From Lentisphaerota bacterium (GTDB taxonomy: Bacteria > Verrucomicrobiota > Lentisphaeria > Oligosphaerales > JABHEG01): DNA of 37,910 nucleotides. A program made the translations under genes and the position numbers. Where the stretch lies: contig JABHEG010000098.1 in the NCBI GenBank assembly GCA_018676675.1, forward strand, positions 1-37,910. Direction: 5' to 3'. The first letter of the stretch is position 1. Every line of letters starts with the position of its first letter. Positions 1 through 9,656 of the stretch are shown piece after piece. The notes beneath the pieces were generated by a model that searched no databases, was not told where the DNA came from, and saw nothing but the letters and a program-made list of their open reading frames with translations.

Positions 1-144
1 CATGGCCGCCACTATAACGGCGAGGTGTGTTAGATCCCAGCCGTCTCCCGAAAGAAAGTCGCGCTTCTTTCACAACAACGTGAAATCGGGCTTGACCTCA
101 CCCCCGTGAACGGCTACTCCGCGCGAAAGCAGCGAGAAGCGTCC

Positions 145-1506
145 TCATTCGGGTGTCTCCTCGCCCCCGGCTGGCACGGCTTCGAGCTTCGTTCCTTCCA
201 GGGGGTTGACCAGGCGGGTCACGATGACGGCATCCCCTGCTTGCAGCCCGGAAGTCACGAAAGCGTGATCGCCCGTCCTCCTGGCTACCTCGACGGGGAC
301 CGTCTTGAGCCGTCCGTCTTTGACCACGAAAACGGTATTCCGGAAGCTGACTGCCCAGCGCGGAAGCCGGATAACGTTGGCCATTTCCCGTCCGGGGATT
401 TCGACCGAACAGTACATGCCGGCGACCAGCGGCAATGCTCCCGGGGCGCCGGCAGCGGCTTCCGGCCCTTTGATCCGGATGGCGACATCGATGGTTCGGG
501 TCTCGCGGTTGAGCGCGACGATCCGATGCAGTGTGCCGGTCCAGGCATGTGTGTCCGGCGCCTCGGTCCACTGCACCGTTACCGGAACATGCACCGGTTC
601 GGCGAACCAGGCGATGGACGGCGAGGCTGCCCCCTCCTGGAACTGCAGCCATCGCTGGACGTCCCGCGTTTCGAGCGGGACCCGCAGTTCGAGCTCCGAA
701 TCATCGGCCAGAGCCAGCACTTCTGTTCCCGGGGCCACGTATTGACCCGTCTCGACCCTCGTCGACTCGATCCGTCCATCAACCGGGCTGCGGATTTCGC
801 AACGGCCCAGATTCGCTGTGGCGCTGGTGAGTTGGGCTTCGGCAACCCGGGACTGGCTGCGCGCCTCTCGGATTTGGAGCGGGTAGGTGTCCAAAAGGCC
901 CTGGAGCCGATCCACAGCGTCCCGGGCAGTGTTCACGAGTCTTTCGGCGCCCTCTACTCCGGCAAGCGTCCCGACTTCATCCTGCTCGAAGAGGCGCTTG
1001 GCCCGGGCGTACTCTTTCTCGGCCAGCTCCAGGTTTCGGGTCAGTGTGCTTAGGCGGCTTTGGTCGATGACCAGCTGTTTCTCGAGTCGTGCGACTGTGT
1101 CGGCATAGGCCTGCAGGCTTGCTTCGCCTCGTGCCACAGCCGCCTCATAGTCCCGTGGGTCAAGCCGGAGCAACACCTCGTCTCGGGCGAGTTGCTCGCC
1201 TACCTCGAGTCGTGGGTGCACGTACACGACCCGGCCGGCTACCTCTGCTGCCAGGCGCACGACATTGAGGGAAGCGGCTTCGCCAAAGCCCGAGATCTTC
1301 ACACGTACGGTTTCGGTTCTGGCGGCCATCGTCTCAACGTGCAGGGCAAGTTCCGTCGCTTCCGCTTCGGCAGGGGGCTTCTTCATGCGCGACAGCTTCC
1401 CCATTCCCAGCCAGCCAATGGCCGCCAAGACGGCACACAGGACGATTCTGACCAGGACGCTCAGGACTTTAGCTGGTGCTGGTCTCTTCATATCGGTGTT
1501 TGCCAT
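145..1506 (-). CDS. Periplasmic adaptor (HlyD/RND membrane-fusion protein)
   Basis: A 453-residue protein with the layout of an RND-type membrane-fusion protein, the periplasmic bridge between an inner-membrane pump and an outer-membrane channel. It has an N-terminal membrane anchor (about residues 14-36), then a lipoyl-like half (EVAGRVVYVHP), a long charged coiled-coil hairpin rich in LEKQL, LAEKEYARAK and EARSQSRVAEAQL segments, the second lipoyl half (IRSPVDGRIESTRVETGQYV), and a beta-barrel plus membrane-proximal domain ending in a GLQAGDAVIV-type motif. These are family features. The ATG at 1506 is chosen; a GTG four codons upstream lacks a ribosome-binding site. The partner permease is not in the window and would be expected beyond the left edge, since the gene reads leftwards and an ATG lies at 3..1. 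Its substrate is unknown. It is probably unrelated to the carbohydrate genes, from which a repeat separates it. Confidence 0.9.
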   Translation of the reverse strand: MANTDMKRPAPAKVLSVLVRIVLCAVLAAIGWLGMGKLSRMKKPPAEAEATELALHVETMAARTETVRVKISGFGEAASLNVVRLAAEVAGRVVYVHPRLEVGEQLARDEVLLRLDPRDYEAAVARGEASLQAYADTVARLEKQLVIDQSRLSTLTRNLELAEKEYARAKRLFEQDEVGTLAGVEGAERLVNTARDAVDRLQGLLDTYPLQIREARSQSRVAEAQLTSATANLGRCEIRSPVDGRIESTRVETGQYVAPGTEVLALADDSELELRVPLETRDVQRWLQFQEGAASPSIAWFAEPVHVPVTVQWTEAPDTHAWTGTLHRIVALNRETRTIDVAIRIKGPEAAAGAPGALPLVAGMYCSVEIPGREMANVIRLPRWAVSFRNTVFVVKDGRLKTVPVEVARRTGDHAFVTSGLQAGDAVIVTRLVNPLEGTKLEAVPAGGEETPE

Positions 1507-1551
1507 GGTTGTTCTCACTGATCAGTGTTGGCATCGCGGAGATCGAGACTC

Positions 1552-1580
1552 AAGCTGGCTAAAGATAGGGCCCATGTCAA
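1552..1580 (-). promoter_or_regulatory. Possible promoter for the adaptor gene
   Basis: On the minus strand a perfect -35 hexamer TTGACA occupies 1580-1575, about 70 bases upstream of the adaptor start. Seventeen bases further is CAGCTT (1557-1552), a poor match to a -10 box. Only the -35 element is convincing. Confidence 0.25.
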
Positions 1581-1625
1581 GGGCCACTGACTGCAAAAAG
1601 TAGGATGCACAGAGGGGTGGCCTCC

Positions 1626-1826
1626 CCCAATGCTATTGACTTCCTCCGAACCCCGTGTTCGGCCGAAGAGTCGCCGGGTGGCACCGCCTCCCACATTGTG
1701 TGCTCCCCTCAAGTGGGAGGGGCCGTTTCGACGCGTCCCATGGTTGTGGGACTTGCTCAAGGCCCTGAGCTTAGTCGAGGGGCTGCCATGCCGCGACCCT
1801 CTCCAGAGAAAGTCAATAGCATTGGG
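1626..1826. repeat. MITE-like palindromic repeat, left copy
   Basis: A 201-bp non-coding element bounded by perfect 17-bp terminal inverted repeats: CCCAATGCTATTGACTT at 1626-1642 and its reverse complement at 1810-1826. Inside are further hairpins: CCTCCCAC/GTGGGAGG (1687-1694 with 1713-1720) and GTCCCA/TGGGAC (1735-1740 with 1747-1752). A second copy lies in inverted orientation at 37752-37910, cut by the window edge. No transposase is encoded, so this resembles a miniature inverted-repeat element or other mobile structured repeat. It fills most of the 348-bp gap between the adaptor gene and the GH101-like gene. The rest of that gap holds only the possible adaptor promoter. Confidence 0.8.
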
Positions 1827-1854
1827 CGCTCCCCTTTCTCCCCCAGCAAACGGT

Positions 1855-4800
1855 TTACCGAAGTGGCGGGAAGTGCAGTGTCTGTCCGGCCTTTGGTCCT
1901 GTCTTCCAGACAACCATCTGCCGATCGGTTCTGTGCCCATCGACTTCGACAGTCCGGCCGTGGCCATCGAGGTAGATGTAGGCGGGACTGTGCACATAGT
2001 CTACCCGGTTACCGTTGACCAATGCCGAGAATTCCCGGAATTGGTCGCCCTGTCGTGCGTACCAACCGCCGGGCGGCAGTTCGTGGGTCTGTTTGCCGTC
2101 GCGCACCTGCCAGTGTTTACCGTCCCAGTTCAGGTTGACCCACAGGTGGAGGCCGTTGTTGTAGCGGATATGCACGCGGTTTTCTTTCACGACGTCGGCC
2201 CGGAGTGCGTCGCTGGTGTTGAGCAGGGAGGCCCCGTCGAAGTACCGGATCGCGGCGACCGGTTCCATGACGTACCGTTCCTGAAGCTGCCTGATCATGA
2301 AGTAGCTGGTCATGGTCTTGTCGAAGTGCATGGCTGGATTGTCCCAGATCGGCCAGTACGGCTCGAGCATACCGATCGCGGCAAATGCCATCTCGGCGGC
2401 GAGGAAGTGGTGAAGATAGCGGTAGCTCTCTTCACGGCTGTACCAGCTCTCAAAGTGGATCTTATTCGTGCCGGCAAAGCCTGCATAGCCGATGTTCACG
2501 CTGAGCGGCGCGGACAGCGGCCCGAGCTTCCTGAGCCGGAAGTCGACGAACAGCTGTGCCCGGTCTTGCGCGCAATCGTTGGCATCCCAGTAGCCTTTGA
2601 GTTTGCTGTAATCCCCGTCGTTCAGGCCGGCGTGGAAGAAGTCGCTGCCACGTCCTTCGCTGAAGACGGGGCCATTCACGTTTTCGCGGCAACGTTGCCA
2701 GCCGGTTGCGAGAGCCTGCAGCGTGCCGCGGATGGTGCCTGACTCGGGGAAACGGTGGTCGTATTCGCTCATGCCTGAGATAATCCAGGACGTCATTCCA
2801 TCCTGGTACGACACACGAGTGCCGAATTTGCGGGCCCGCTTCTTGTAGAGCGTCGCGGCGAGTTCGGGGAACGCCCAGGGTTTCAATCCGGCGCAGCGCC
2901 ACATCCGCTTCCAGTCTCCCTCGGGGGTGTAGGCGCACCAGTCATAGCGGAATTCGGGGTCGGTGTAATCTCGGGCCGGGTACCCGTCGTAGTATCCGGG
3001 GGCAATTCCCATGGCCTTCATGTGTGCGAACAGGTCGATCAGGCCGCGGTCGCCGCCCTCCGGTTCGTGAAGCATGGACACGTTCATCCCTCCGCAGAAG
3101 GCCTCGCTGCCGGCCTGGCGTCGGAACCACAGGGGGGCGTGGAACAGCACGTAGGCGTCGGTCATGCCGTAGGTGTTGTACTGGTCCACCAGCGCGCGCG
3201 TTTTCCGAAAGATGCCCGGGGCAGATGCCAGGATCATGCGGTAGAGGCGCGTCTTAAGCGTGTTTTTCACGGGGGAGGGTGGGTTCCGCACCGAGAGCAT
3301 CACGTCGTCGATGGTGTTGCTGGCGGTGATGTAGAACCGTTCGCGGAACGGGTGACGTTGTCCATCCGTCCGTGGGTGGTAGGCGAAGCTCTGGTCGCGC
3401 CGCCAGTTGTACCACACGGCATCGTCTTCGATGATCGCGTCTCCGCCGTAGGGGAGCATGGAGACGTTGCTGACGTACCAGTCGCTGTAGTAGGTCACGA
3501 AGAGGCCATGGGTCAGCAGCACGTTCGGGCAGTACAACATGAACGGCACTTCGATGACCTTGGGATCTCGGACGCCCTGCGCGTGACCGAACCGCCAGCG
3601 TGACAGGTTGCGCTGCTCGGAGGATGCGTCGATCTGCAGCGTCTTTCCTTTGAGTCGCAACTGGTAGGTGATCGTCTGGCTGTGGCCTTCACGTGTGTAC
3701 TCCCACACGACATGGACGGCATCTCCGCGCAGGGCCTGTGAGCGCAGTGTGGCGGCAATCGTCTCATCGCTGGTGGTGTCCGCGATGCGGTCGCCGAACG
3801 TGAAAACCGGCCCGCTCGCAGCCGCCGGTTGGAATGTGGCATCGCTCGGAAGTTTGACCGTCAGGTCCGAGAGCGTTCCGGTTGTGGGGGTGTACGCGTA
3901 GGTGACGTTCTGGCCGTCGTCGCTCTCATAGGCCAGCAGGTAGGACTCCCCATCCTGTTGCACCGATGTGCGGACATCGCCAACGGTTTGGGGACAGGCG
4001 CCGTTGGGGTGGGTTGGGAAGGTGTCAACGACCGGTCCAACGTTGTTGAATGCAGGCGGCGGCTTCCCGATGACGTCGCTGAACGACAGCACTCGGAGCT
4101 GGTCGAGATGGAACAGGCAAGTTGGATCGGGTTCACGCTTGGGAGCTTTCGGCGTCAGTTCGACCGTTAGCAACTCGGCTCCGGCGGCGATGGGCTCGGG
4201 CAGACGGATACGTACCAGGTTCCAGAACTGACCGATTGCCTTTGGGTTCACGTCGTCCATCGTGTTTGCGTAGTCCGTTCCCGCTGCGAACAGGGATCCG
4301 TCTACGCGGCGGAACTGAAAGGCCAGGGCGCCGCCCTGCTTGCCGCCATAGGCCCAGCACTCCACGAGGTCGAAGGGGCGGTCGATCCGGATCGGCTTCG
4401 GCGGGATCAGTGTGACCTTGGGGGCGTCGCCCACAGCGACCAGCTCGATTTTCAGATTGGGCACGGCGCGGAGCATTTGGTCTTCGGAGAGGCACATGTA
4501 CCCGTTGGCATCGCGCACACGTGCCGTCCAGCCTTCAGGCTGATCGAAGTCGACCAGGGCATCGGTGAACGCGTTCTCGCGATTGAAGGCAACAGGGGGC
4601 AGATCGTAGCGGGGCTTGGCAACGTGCCGAGAAGCTTGCGCTTCTTCCAGATGCGGGAATGGGTCGACGGCGGCGAGACGAAACACGCTGACGCGATCAT
4701 CGCTGGTTTCAGGGAGTTGGAGTACCGGCATGCGGCCTTCGCGTTCCCCAACCAGTTCGAACCCGTCGAGCCAGACTCGGGTTGCGGTTGCGTCGTTGTT

Positions 4801-5301
4801 GTAGATGACGATCGATCGGACGCAGGTGAAGTCGGCTTTGCCCTGCACGTTCTTGGCGAACGTCTTGTCATCCAGGGCCAGTTCGTAGAGTTGCCACTCG
4901 GTTCCGACGGTGACGACCCGGTCGCGGCGGTTTTGGAAGCCGTTAGAGCACAGCATCACGAGGATATTGCCGTTGGGGCGGTCTGCCTTTGCCCAGAACC
5001 GGAGCGTCGCAACGTAGGTGAGGTTCCAGGGGCGCGTTTTCGGAGCGGCGAGGGACACGTAGTGAGTGCGCCCGAACACGCCTGTGATGGATGAGGTCCC
5101 TACCTTGGCGTCGGGAGACACGGCGAGGTCGGGCACGTGTCGGTGTCCCCAGCGTCCGACGTTTTCAGTCACAGCTGTGTCGGTGACGTCCGGCCGCGCG
5201 GGGGCTGCCTCAGCCATGGTGGTGAGAGCGATGGCTCCGGCGAGAGGGATCAGGCAAACGCGGGAGAGAATGCGAGTGAATGTCGGCGGCATTCGGACCA
5301 T
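1855..5301 (-). CDS. Large secreted glycoside-hydrolase-like protein (GH101/DUF5696-like)
   Basis: A 1148-residue exported protein. The start ATG at 5301 follows a GAAAGGGG ribosome-binding site and opens a signal peptide (MVRMPPTFTRILSR, hydrophobic core, cut near AEAAPA). Residues of about 30-190 and 240-390 look like beta-sandwich carbohydrate-binding or galactose-binding modules. They are followed by a galactose-mutarotase-like beta region (about 430-700) and a TIM-barrel-like region from about 720 to 1030. The barrel carries YYDGYP (near 769), YQDGMTSW (near 834) and FSEGRG (near 880), which resemble the aspartate and glutamate loops of GH101-like and DUF5696 retaining enzymes. A beta-rich C-terminal domain follows. 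It is the last gene of the minus-strand run, 59 bases after its GH42-like neighbour. The substrate cannot be named from sequence. The hydrolase call is good; the exact family is uncertain. Confidence 0.75.
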   Translation of the reverse strand: MVRMPPTFTRILSRVCLIPLAGAIALTTMAEAAPARPDVTDTAVTENVGRWGHRHVPDLAVSPDAKVGTSSITGVFGRTHYVSLAAPKTRPWNLTYVATLRFWAKADRPNGNILVMLCSNGFQNRRDRVVTVGTEWQLYELALDDKTFAKNVQGKADFTCVRSIVIYNNDATATRVWLDGFELVGEREGRMPVLQLPETSDDRVSVFRLAAVDPFPHLEEAQASRHVAKPRYDLPPVAFNRENAFTDALVDFDQPEGWTARVRDANGYMCLSEDQMLRAVPNLKIELVAVGDAPKVTLIPPKPIRIDRPFDLVECWAYGGKQGGALAFQFRRVDGSLFAAGTDYANTMDDVNPKAIGQFWNLVRIRLPEPIAAGAELLTVELTPKAPKREPDPTCLFHLDQLRVLSFSDVIGKPPPAFNNVGPVVDTFPTHPNGACPQTVGDVRTSVQQDGESYLLAYESDDGQNVTYAYTPTTGTLSDLTVKLPSDATFQPAAASGPVFTFGDRIADTTSDETIAATLRSQALRGDAVHVVWEYTREGHSQTITYQLRLKGKTLQIDASSEQRNLSRWRFGHAQGVRDPKVIEVPFMLYCPNVLLTHGLFVTYYSDWYVSNVSMLPYGGDAIIEDDAVWYNWRRDQSFAYHPRTDGQRHPFRERFYITASNTIDDVMLSVRNPPSPVKNTLKTRLYRMILASAPGIFRKTRALVDQYNTYGMTDAYVLFHAPLWFRRQAGSEAFCGGMNVSMLHEPEGGDRGLIDLFAHMKAMGIAPGYYDGYPARDYTDPEFRYDWCAYTPEGDWKRMWRCAGLKPWAFPELAATLYKKRARKFGTRVSYQDGMTSWIISGMSEYDHRFPESGTIRGTLQALATGWQRCRENVNGPVFSEGRGSDFFHAGLNDGDYSKLKGYWDANDCAQDRAQLFVDFRLRKLGPLSAPLSVNIGYAGFAGTNKIHFESWYSREESYRYLHHFLAAEMAFAAIGMLEPYWPIWDNPAMHFDKTMTSYFMIRQLQERYVMEPVAAIRYFDGASLLNTSDALRADVVKENRVHIRYNNGLHLWVNLNWDGKHWQVRDGKQTHELPPGGWYARQGDQFREFSALVNGNRVDYVHSPAYIYLDGHGRTVEVDGHRTDRQMVVWKTGPKAGQTLHFPPLR

Positions 5302-5360
5302 GGCTGTACCCCTTTCATGTTCGGAGTGGTATGCAGATGCCATCGACCAGTGGTCTCGCA

Positions 5361-8300
5361 TCAGGGCACGATGGCGAACGACGCTTCTGCAGAGCTGCCG
5401 CTCACCACGTCCAGGCAACGGACACGCCATGTGCCTGGGGCATCGTTCAGCGCGGGCACAACGGATGTGCGCCCCTCTCCATCTGTGAGCCTGACATTGG
5501 TGTCGTACCAGGGCTGGGGTTTGCCGTCCGGCCCACTGCAACTCACGTGCACAACAGTGTTGGCTGCCCCGGCGCGCAACTCGACGGTCACGGGGGTACC
5601 GCGTTTTACATTTTTCGGTACGGTGAGAGTAACGGTCGGCATCTTCTCGTCGGCGAGCACAAGTGCCGCGGGACTGCGCTCCTGGTTGAACGAGAGTGTC
5701 TGACCATGCCCCAGGTAGGTGTGCGTGCGCGCGTCATAGATGTGTTTTGGGGTTGGTGTATTCAGCTTGAGAGGACCGTTCCCGAACGCGACAAGCACAG
5801 TCAGGTCCTTCAGGCGCTTCCTCACGAGCAGTGAGAGGTCTCCCTCAATGTCTGCCTCGGGTCTGCGGGGGAATGCCTCACGCAGTCGGGCCAGGTTCTG
5901 GTCGTTGGTGATCGGCGGCTTCTCGTCCCAACGCACAACGTTCAGGTTTGCTGTTCGTTCAGGAGCAAAGGGCAACGACGCTCTGGTCTGGCCGTTCTCA
6001 TCGAACATTCCACAGCCGGGGGTGCAGATGACCGGAGAGGCGGCGGCAAACGTGCGGATTTGAGCGAGTGCGCCATCGGACAGCGCGATCGCCTGGGGCA
6101 TGATGAGCAGTCTTGATTGGGCCAGTATACCGTCCTCAATCTCATCTTCGTCCACGAAACGGTAGCCGATATGGAGTGCACGGAGCAGAGCCACGAAGCC
6201 CTCCTCAAACTCATCGAAACGCTCATTCCACGCATCCGACGGCATGGTTGGGTTGCGCAGGTGTTCACGTGCGATGTAGGCCCAGCGGCTGCGGTATGAG
6301 TGCAGGATGGCGACCGGCTCTGAGACGACATCTGCCTCCACGAGGAGTCTGCCGATCCCGGATGTCAGCTCCCGGTTGCAGTCGCTGATCCACGTTGCCC
6401 GTTCCCCGAGCCCGAGCGTGTTTGTGAGCGTCCCGTATCCCAGTTGTCGACCGACGCCGTACCAGCACATCAGGGTGCCGCTGTAAGCCGGCAGCAGCCA
6501 GGCTTCGCGCTCAATCTGTGCGCGGGGTCGACTGTACCCGCTCCACAACCCGATGAGCCGGGGGTCCTTGAACCACGATCTGGCCCGATCGTGGAAGCGC
6601 GGGTAGATCTGTCCGTATTCGAGCCTGGGGAACAGCTTGGAGAAAACGACGCAGGTGTTGTGGCTCTCCGACCAGGGGTTGACGCCACCGATCAATGTCG
6701 ATGGCGCTGCTGCTTTGGATACATCCGCCAGGCCCATAATCGCGTCGACAAATGACGTGGCCATGAACGCTCTGAATTCCATCCAGGGCGCGAGGTCGTC
6801 GTCGTGCCCCTTCAGTTCCTTCAGGCGATACGGCCGGACCTGCTCCCAGCTGCCGAAGGTGGTCCGCCATGCCTGGTTGAGTTCATCGACGGTGGCGTAC
6901 TGCTTGCGGAGGTGTTCGCGGAATGCTTCGAGTGTGTGGTCCGAGAAGCAGGACTCGCTTCGGCCCACCTGCATTTCGTCACCCAGCCCCAGAGCAATTG
7001 GCGAGTAGGGCAGCTTGCTCCTGGTCTGCTCGCGCACGGACGCCGCTTCCTTGAGGAGCATCGCCCTGTCATGCAGACATGGTTTCCGCTGACCCGCGTC
7101 GTCAACGGCCCCGCTCCCGATACTGGTTAGCCGGTAGGGCCGGGCGGTTGCGAACCCCGCATCCAGGGAATGCCAGAAGACGCCCCCCGTCCCGACTGCG
7201 CGCATGCCCAATTCGTCGAAGATCCGCATGTATGTCGGCCGGCAGTAGCACGGCACTTCCAGGTTCTCCCAAACTCCGGCGTAGGGAGTGTAGTCATTGA
7301 GAACTGCCGGCTGAGGACGTGTCAAGAGCTGGTGGAGACGCTGATGCACCGCGCCGTCCTTGCCGGGCAAGGTCAGCCGAAGTTCCAGCAGGCGTTCATG
7401 AGACGGGATCAGCGACACGGTGAAGTCTGCGGTCCCTTCTCCTGGGGCGGCAGTAACGACTGCATCACATTGTCCCACGAGGCGGCCGTGGGAGCCGACT
7501 ACGCGTCCTTGGAGGCGGAGTTGTGCCGGTGCGTTGGTGCTGTTGCGGGTGGCGAGGGTCACGACTGCCTGGTCGTCTTTGCATGCGATCTCCATACCCG
7601 CAACGTGCACGGGACGTTCGACCCGGTAGTGGGCAGCCCCCAAGTCGAGCACCTTTCCCGAATCGTCTACGAGCGCGAGCCCTACGCGGTAGAGGCCATG
7701 CTCCGCAGCTGCCGGCAGGGCGATGTCAGCCGCGTCGCCCTGAGCAGGAACGGCCACCGGCGGCGGCGAGGCGTTCGAAAGCGGTCCCCACGTCGTTGCA
7801 CGGATGGCCGTTCCCGTTCCGCCTTGCAGAGCCACTGACAGGGCGGGTGCAATATCCGGGGCAACGACGTCTGGGACGGTCACGGCAGCTATCCGGCGCT
7901 CCGAACGCCCCGCGGCCCAGAGAATGTACTTGGCCCATTGGGCGAACTGATACTCCCAGAACGGATAGGGGATGTCGTGAGTGTCACCCGGGACCCGATC
8001 CATGGTTCCGTAGAGCGAATGGCCCAGCCTGATCACACAGCCTTTCCCCACTCGGCGCCAGCGTCCCCGTGCCAGCCGTTTGAGATCAACGGGCGAGCGC
8101 ATGGCCGGGAAGGCCAAGGGCAGCATGTCTGTCATCAAGGCAGACAGTTCAGTGCTTTTCTCCCCTTGCCGTGCCGAGTCAACCACGATCAGGCCCATTC
8201 CTTCTTTGACTCGGCGCAGGAGTTCAGCCATCGCGTGGTTGGGGATTTGGTCGAGCTTTGTTCTCACCAGCACGGCGACGTCATACGGCTTGTTTCCGGC

Positions 8301-9656
8301 AAGCAGGTCGTAGAGGAGGTCACCACGGTCTAGCGGCAGGTCGTTTCCGAATACACTTCGGCCGAAGTAGGCGATCGGGGATGAAATGACATCTGCGGTC
8401 ATGTCCATCCGACGTTTCAGTTCGATGACTTCGCGTTCGTTGATGTCAGCACAAACCCACAGTGTTCGGACCGGTTCGCCCGCGATGGGCTTGGCCCAGG
8501 GCACTGGATGTGGGGTCATGAACAGCCCCGGTTTCAGCTCCGAAACGCCTTGGGCTTCCACCAGGCGCGTGAGCTTTGTCATGCGCGGCAGGGGCGCCTC
8601 AGCGTCCGGGATGAATCCGGAATCGGTGGTAAGCACGAACACATCGAACATGTGGCCACAGTCGCCACTGGTCTCAATCTCGAGATTGTGCTTGCCTTCC
8701 CCCAGGTGTGCTGTGCCGACGTCGAGCCAGTCCAGGCGTAGCTGGTTGTCACTGGTGAACTCGTGCTTTCCGCGGCTGTCAAACAGCAGTTTTCCGTTCC
8801 AGGAGAGTCTGAATTCGCCTCCGCGGAATCCGTCCATCCAACCACGCACCCACAGGCGCCAGTGGCGATCCGCGGGGACGTCGAACGGGACCATGAAACG
8901 GCCTTCCGGTCCCCAGGCCAGCTTTCCACCTGATGGCTGGTTTGCGCCCTTGGTCCAGGTTAGCGCTTTGAATCCTGAGGCGTGGGCGCGGTCCGTCGAG
9001 AACAGGTCTTCGACTTCGACCCAGCCGTAGAACTTCCCTTTCCGCTCGGTGAAGCCGACCTCATCCGGCATTTCCGCCCGGACTTCCAGGCGGATCATAT
9101 ACTCGCCTGCGTCCGGCTCCTTGCTGGCGAAGCTCAGCCAGTTTTCCCGGAAGGTCTTGCCGCTGTCAATGCTGCTCGCGCTGCGTCCTTTCGGGGCTGC
9201 ACGGTCAATGCCGAGGTAGAAGTAGCTGCCCCCGCGACTCAGGGTCATCGTCACGTCGTTTTCGCCACGCTTGAGCAGCTTCGGGGCAACTGTGGCCTCG
9301 TGCCAGCCTTCCGTTCCGTGTTCGATGAGGCTTCCGCGCAAGACTTCGGTACCATTCACGGCGATCACGAGATCGGCCCATTCGACTCCCGGAGTCGGTT
9401 TGGCATAGAGTCTCCGGCTTGCGACGTCATAAGGTCGGATCTTCATGTAGTACATGATGGAGGCTTGGCTGACGGTGGCCGAATCAGACGCGAGGAGCAG
9501 TGTCTTGCGGACGACCGAGCGGTTGCTCGTTACCTGACCGCGGCCACTGTCGGCCGTTCCGTCGTCATCGGCGATGACCACGACACGTTCAGCTGCCGTG
9601 CAGACGACGGCGCAAAGGGCAATCCATATCGATGTTGTGCGGATGAATTTCGTCAT
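5361..9656 (-). CDS. Large secreted GH42-like beta-galactosidase-fold protein
   Basis: A 1431-residue exported protein. The ATG at 9656 is preceded by AAGGA at good spacing; a TTG one codon upstream is too close. The signal peptide runs to about residue 22 (CTAAE). The first 700 residues look like a chain of beta domains, with two carbohydrate-binding-like stretches and an inserted alpha/beta part (VCADINEREVIELKRR). The centre (about 800-1080) is a GH42-type TIM barrel: GLGDEMQ near 893 would hold the acid/base glutamate, followed by the family-typical helix FREHLRKQYATVDELNQAW. A possible nucleophile lies in QIEREAW near 1045. After it comes a glutamine-amidotransferase-like domain (LLIMPQAIALSDGA near 1190), as in GH42 enzymes, and a C-terminal Ig-like domain. 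At twice the usual GH42 length (about 650-700) it is a multidomain variant. The 242 bases upstream hold nothing recognisable. Confidence 0.8.
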   Translation of the reverse strand: MTKFIRTTSIWIALCAVVCTAAERVVVIADDDGTADSGRGQVTSNRSVVRKTLLLASDSATVSQASIMYYMKIRPYDVASRRLYAKPTPGVEWADLVIAVNGTEVLRGSLIEHGTEGWHEATVAPKLLKRGENDVTMTLSRGGSYFYLGIDRAAPKGRSASSIDSGKTFRENWLSFASKEPDAGEYMIRLEVRAEMPDEVGFTERKGKFYGWVEVEDLFSTDRAHASGFKALTWTKGANQPSGGKLAWGPEGRFMVPFDVPADRHWRLWVRGWMDGFRGGEFRLSWNGKLLFDSRGKHEFTSDNQLRLDWLDVGTAHLGEGKHNLEIETSGDCGHMFDVFVLTTDSGFIPDAEAPLPRMTKLTRLVEAQGVSELKPGLFMTPHPVPWAKPIAGEPVRTLWVCADINEREVIELKRRMDMTADVISSPIAYFGRSVFGNDLPLDRGDLLYDLLAGNKPYDVAVLVRTKLDQIPNHAMAELLRRVKEGMGLIVVDSARQGEKSTELSALMTDMLPLAFPAMRSPVDLKRLARGRWRRVGKGCVIRLGHSLYGTMDRVPGDTHDIPYPFWEYQFAQWAKYILWAAGRSERRIAAVTVPDVVAPDIAPALSVALQGGTGTAIRATTWGPLSNASPPPVAVPAQGDAADIALPAAAEHGLYRVGLALVDDSGKVLDLGAAHYRVERPVHVAGMEIACKDDQAVVTLATRNSTNAPAQLRLQGRVVGSHGRLVGQCDAVVTAAPGEGTADFTVSLIPSHERLLELRLTLPGKDGAVHQRLHQLLTRPQPAVLNDYTPYAGVWENLEVPCYCRPTYMRIFDELGMRAVGTGGVFWHSLDAGFATARPYRLTSIGSGAVDDAGQRKPCLHDRAMLLKEAASVREQTRSKLPYSPIALGLGDEMQVGRSESCFSDHTLEAFREHLRKQYATVDELNQAWRTTFGSWEQVRPYRLKELKGHDDDLAPWMEFRAFMATSFVDAIMGLADVSKAAAPSTLIGGVNPWSESHNTCVVFSKLFPRLEYGQIYPRFHDRARSWFKDPRLIGLWSGYSRPRAQIEREAWLLPAYSGTLMCWYGVGRQLGYGTLTNTLGLGERATWISDCNRELTSGIGRLLVEADVVSEPVAILHSYRSRWAYIAREHLRNPTMPSDAWNERFDEFEEGFVALLRALHIGYRFVDEDEIEDGILAQSRLLIMPQAIALSDGALAQIRTFAAASPVICTPGCGMFDENGQTRASLPFAPERTANLNVVRWDEKPPITNDQNLARLREAFPRRPEADIEGDLSLLVRKRLKDLTVLVAFGNGPLKLNTPTPKHIYDARTHTYLGHGQTLSFNQERSPAALVLADEKMPTVTLTVPKNVKRGTPVTVELRAGAANTVVHVSCSGPDGKPQPWYDTNVRLTDGEGRTSVVPALNDAPGTWRVRCLDVVSGSSAEASFAIVP

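Noticed and set aside
106..1053. A 315-codon plus-strand open frame.
   Set aside because: It is antisense to the membrane-fusion protein, whose domain pattern is clear.
1626..1826. Open frames inside the palindromic repeat that recur in both copies (for example a GGAVSTRP to PRPSP peptide).
   Set aside because: They arise because both copies share the same DNA; they lack a ribosome-binding site and run through hairpins, so they are not treated as genes.
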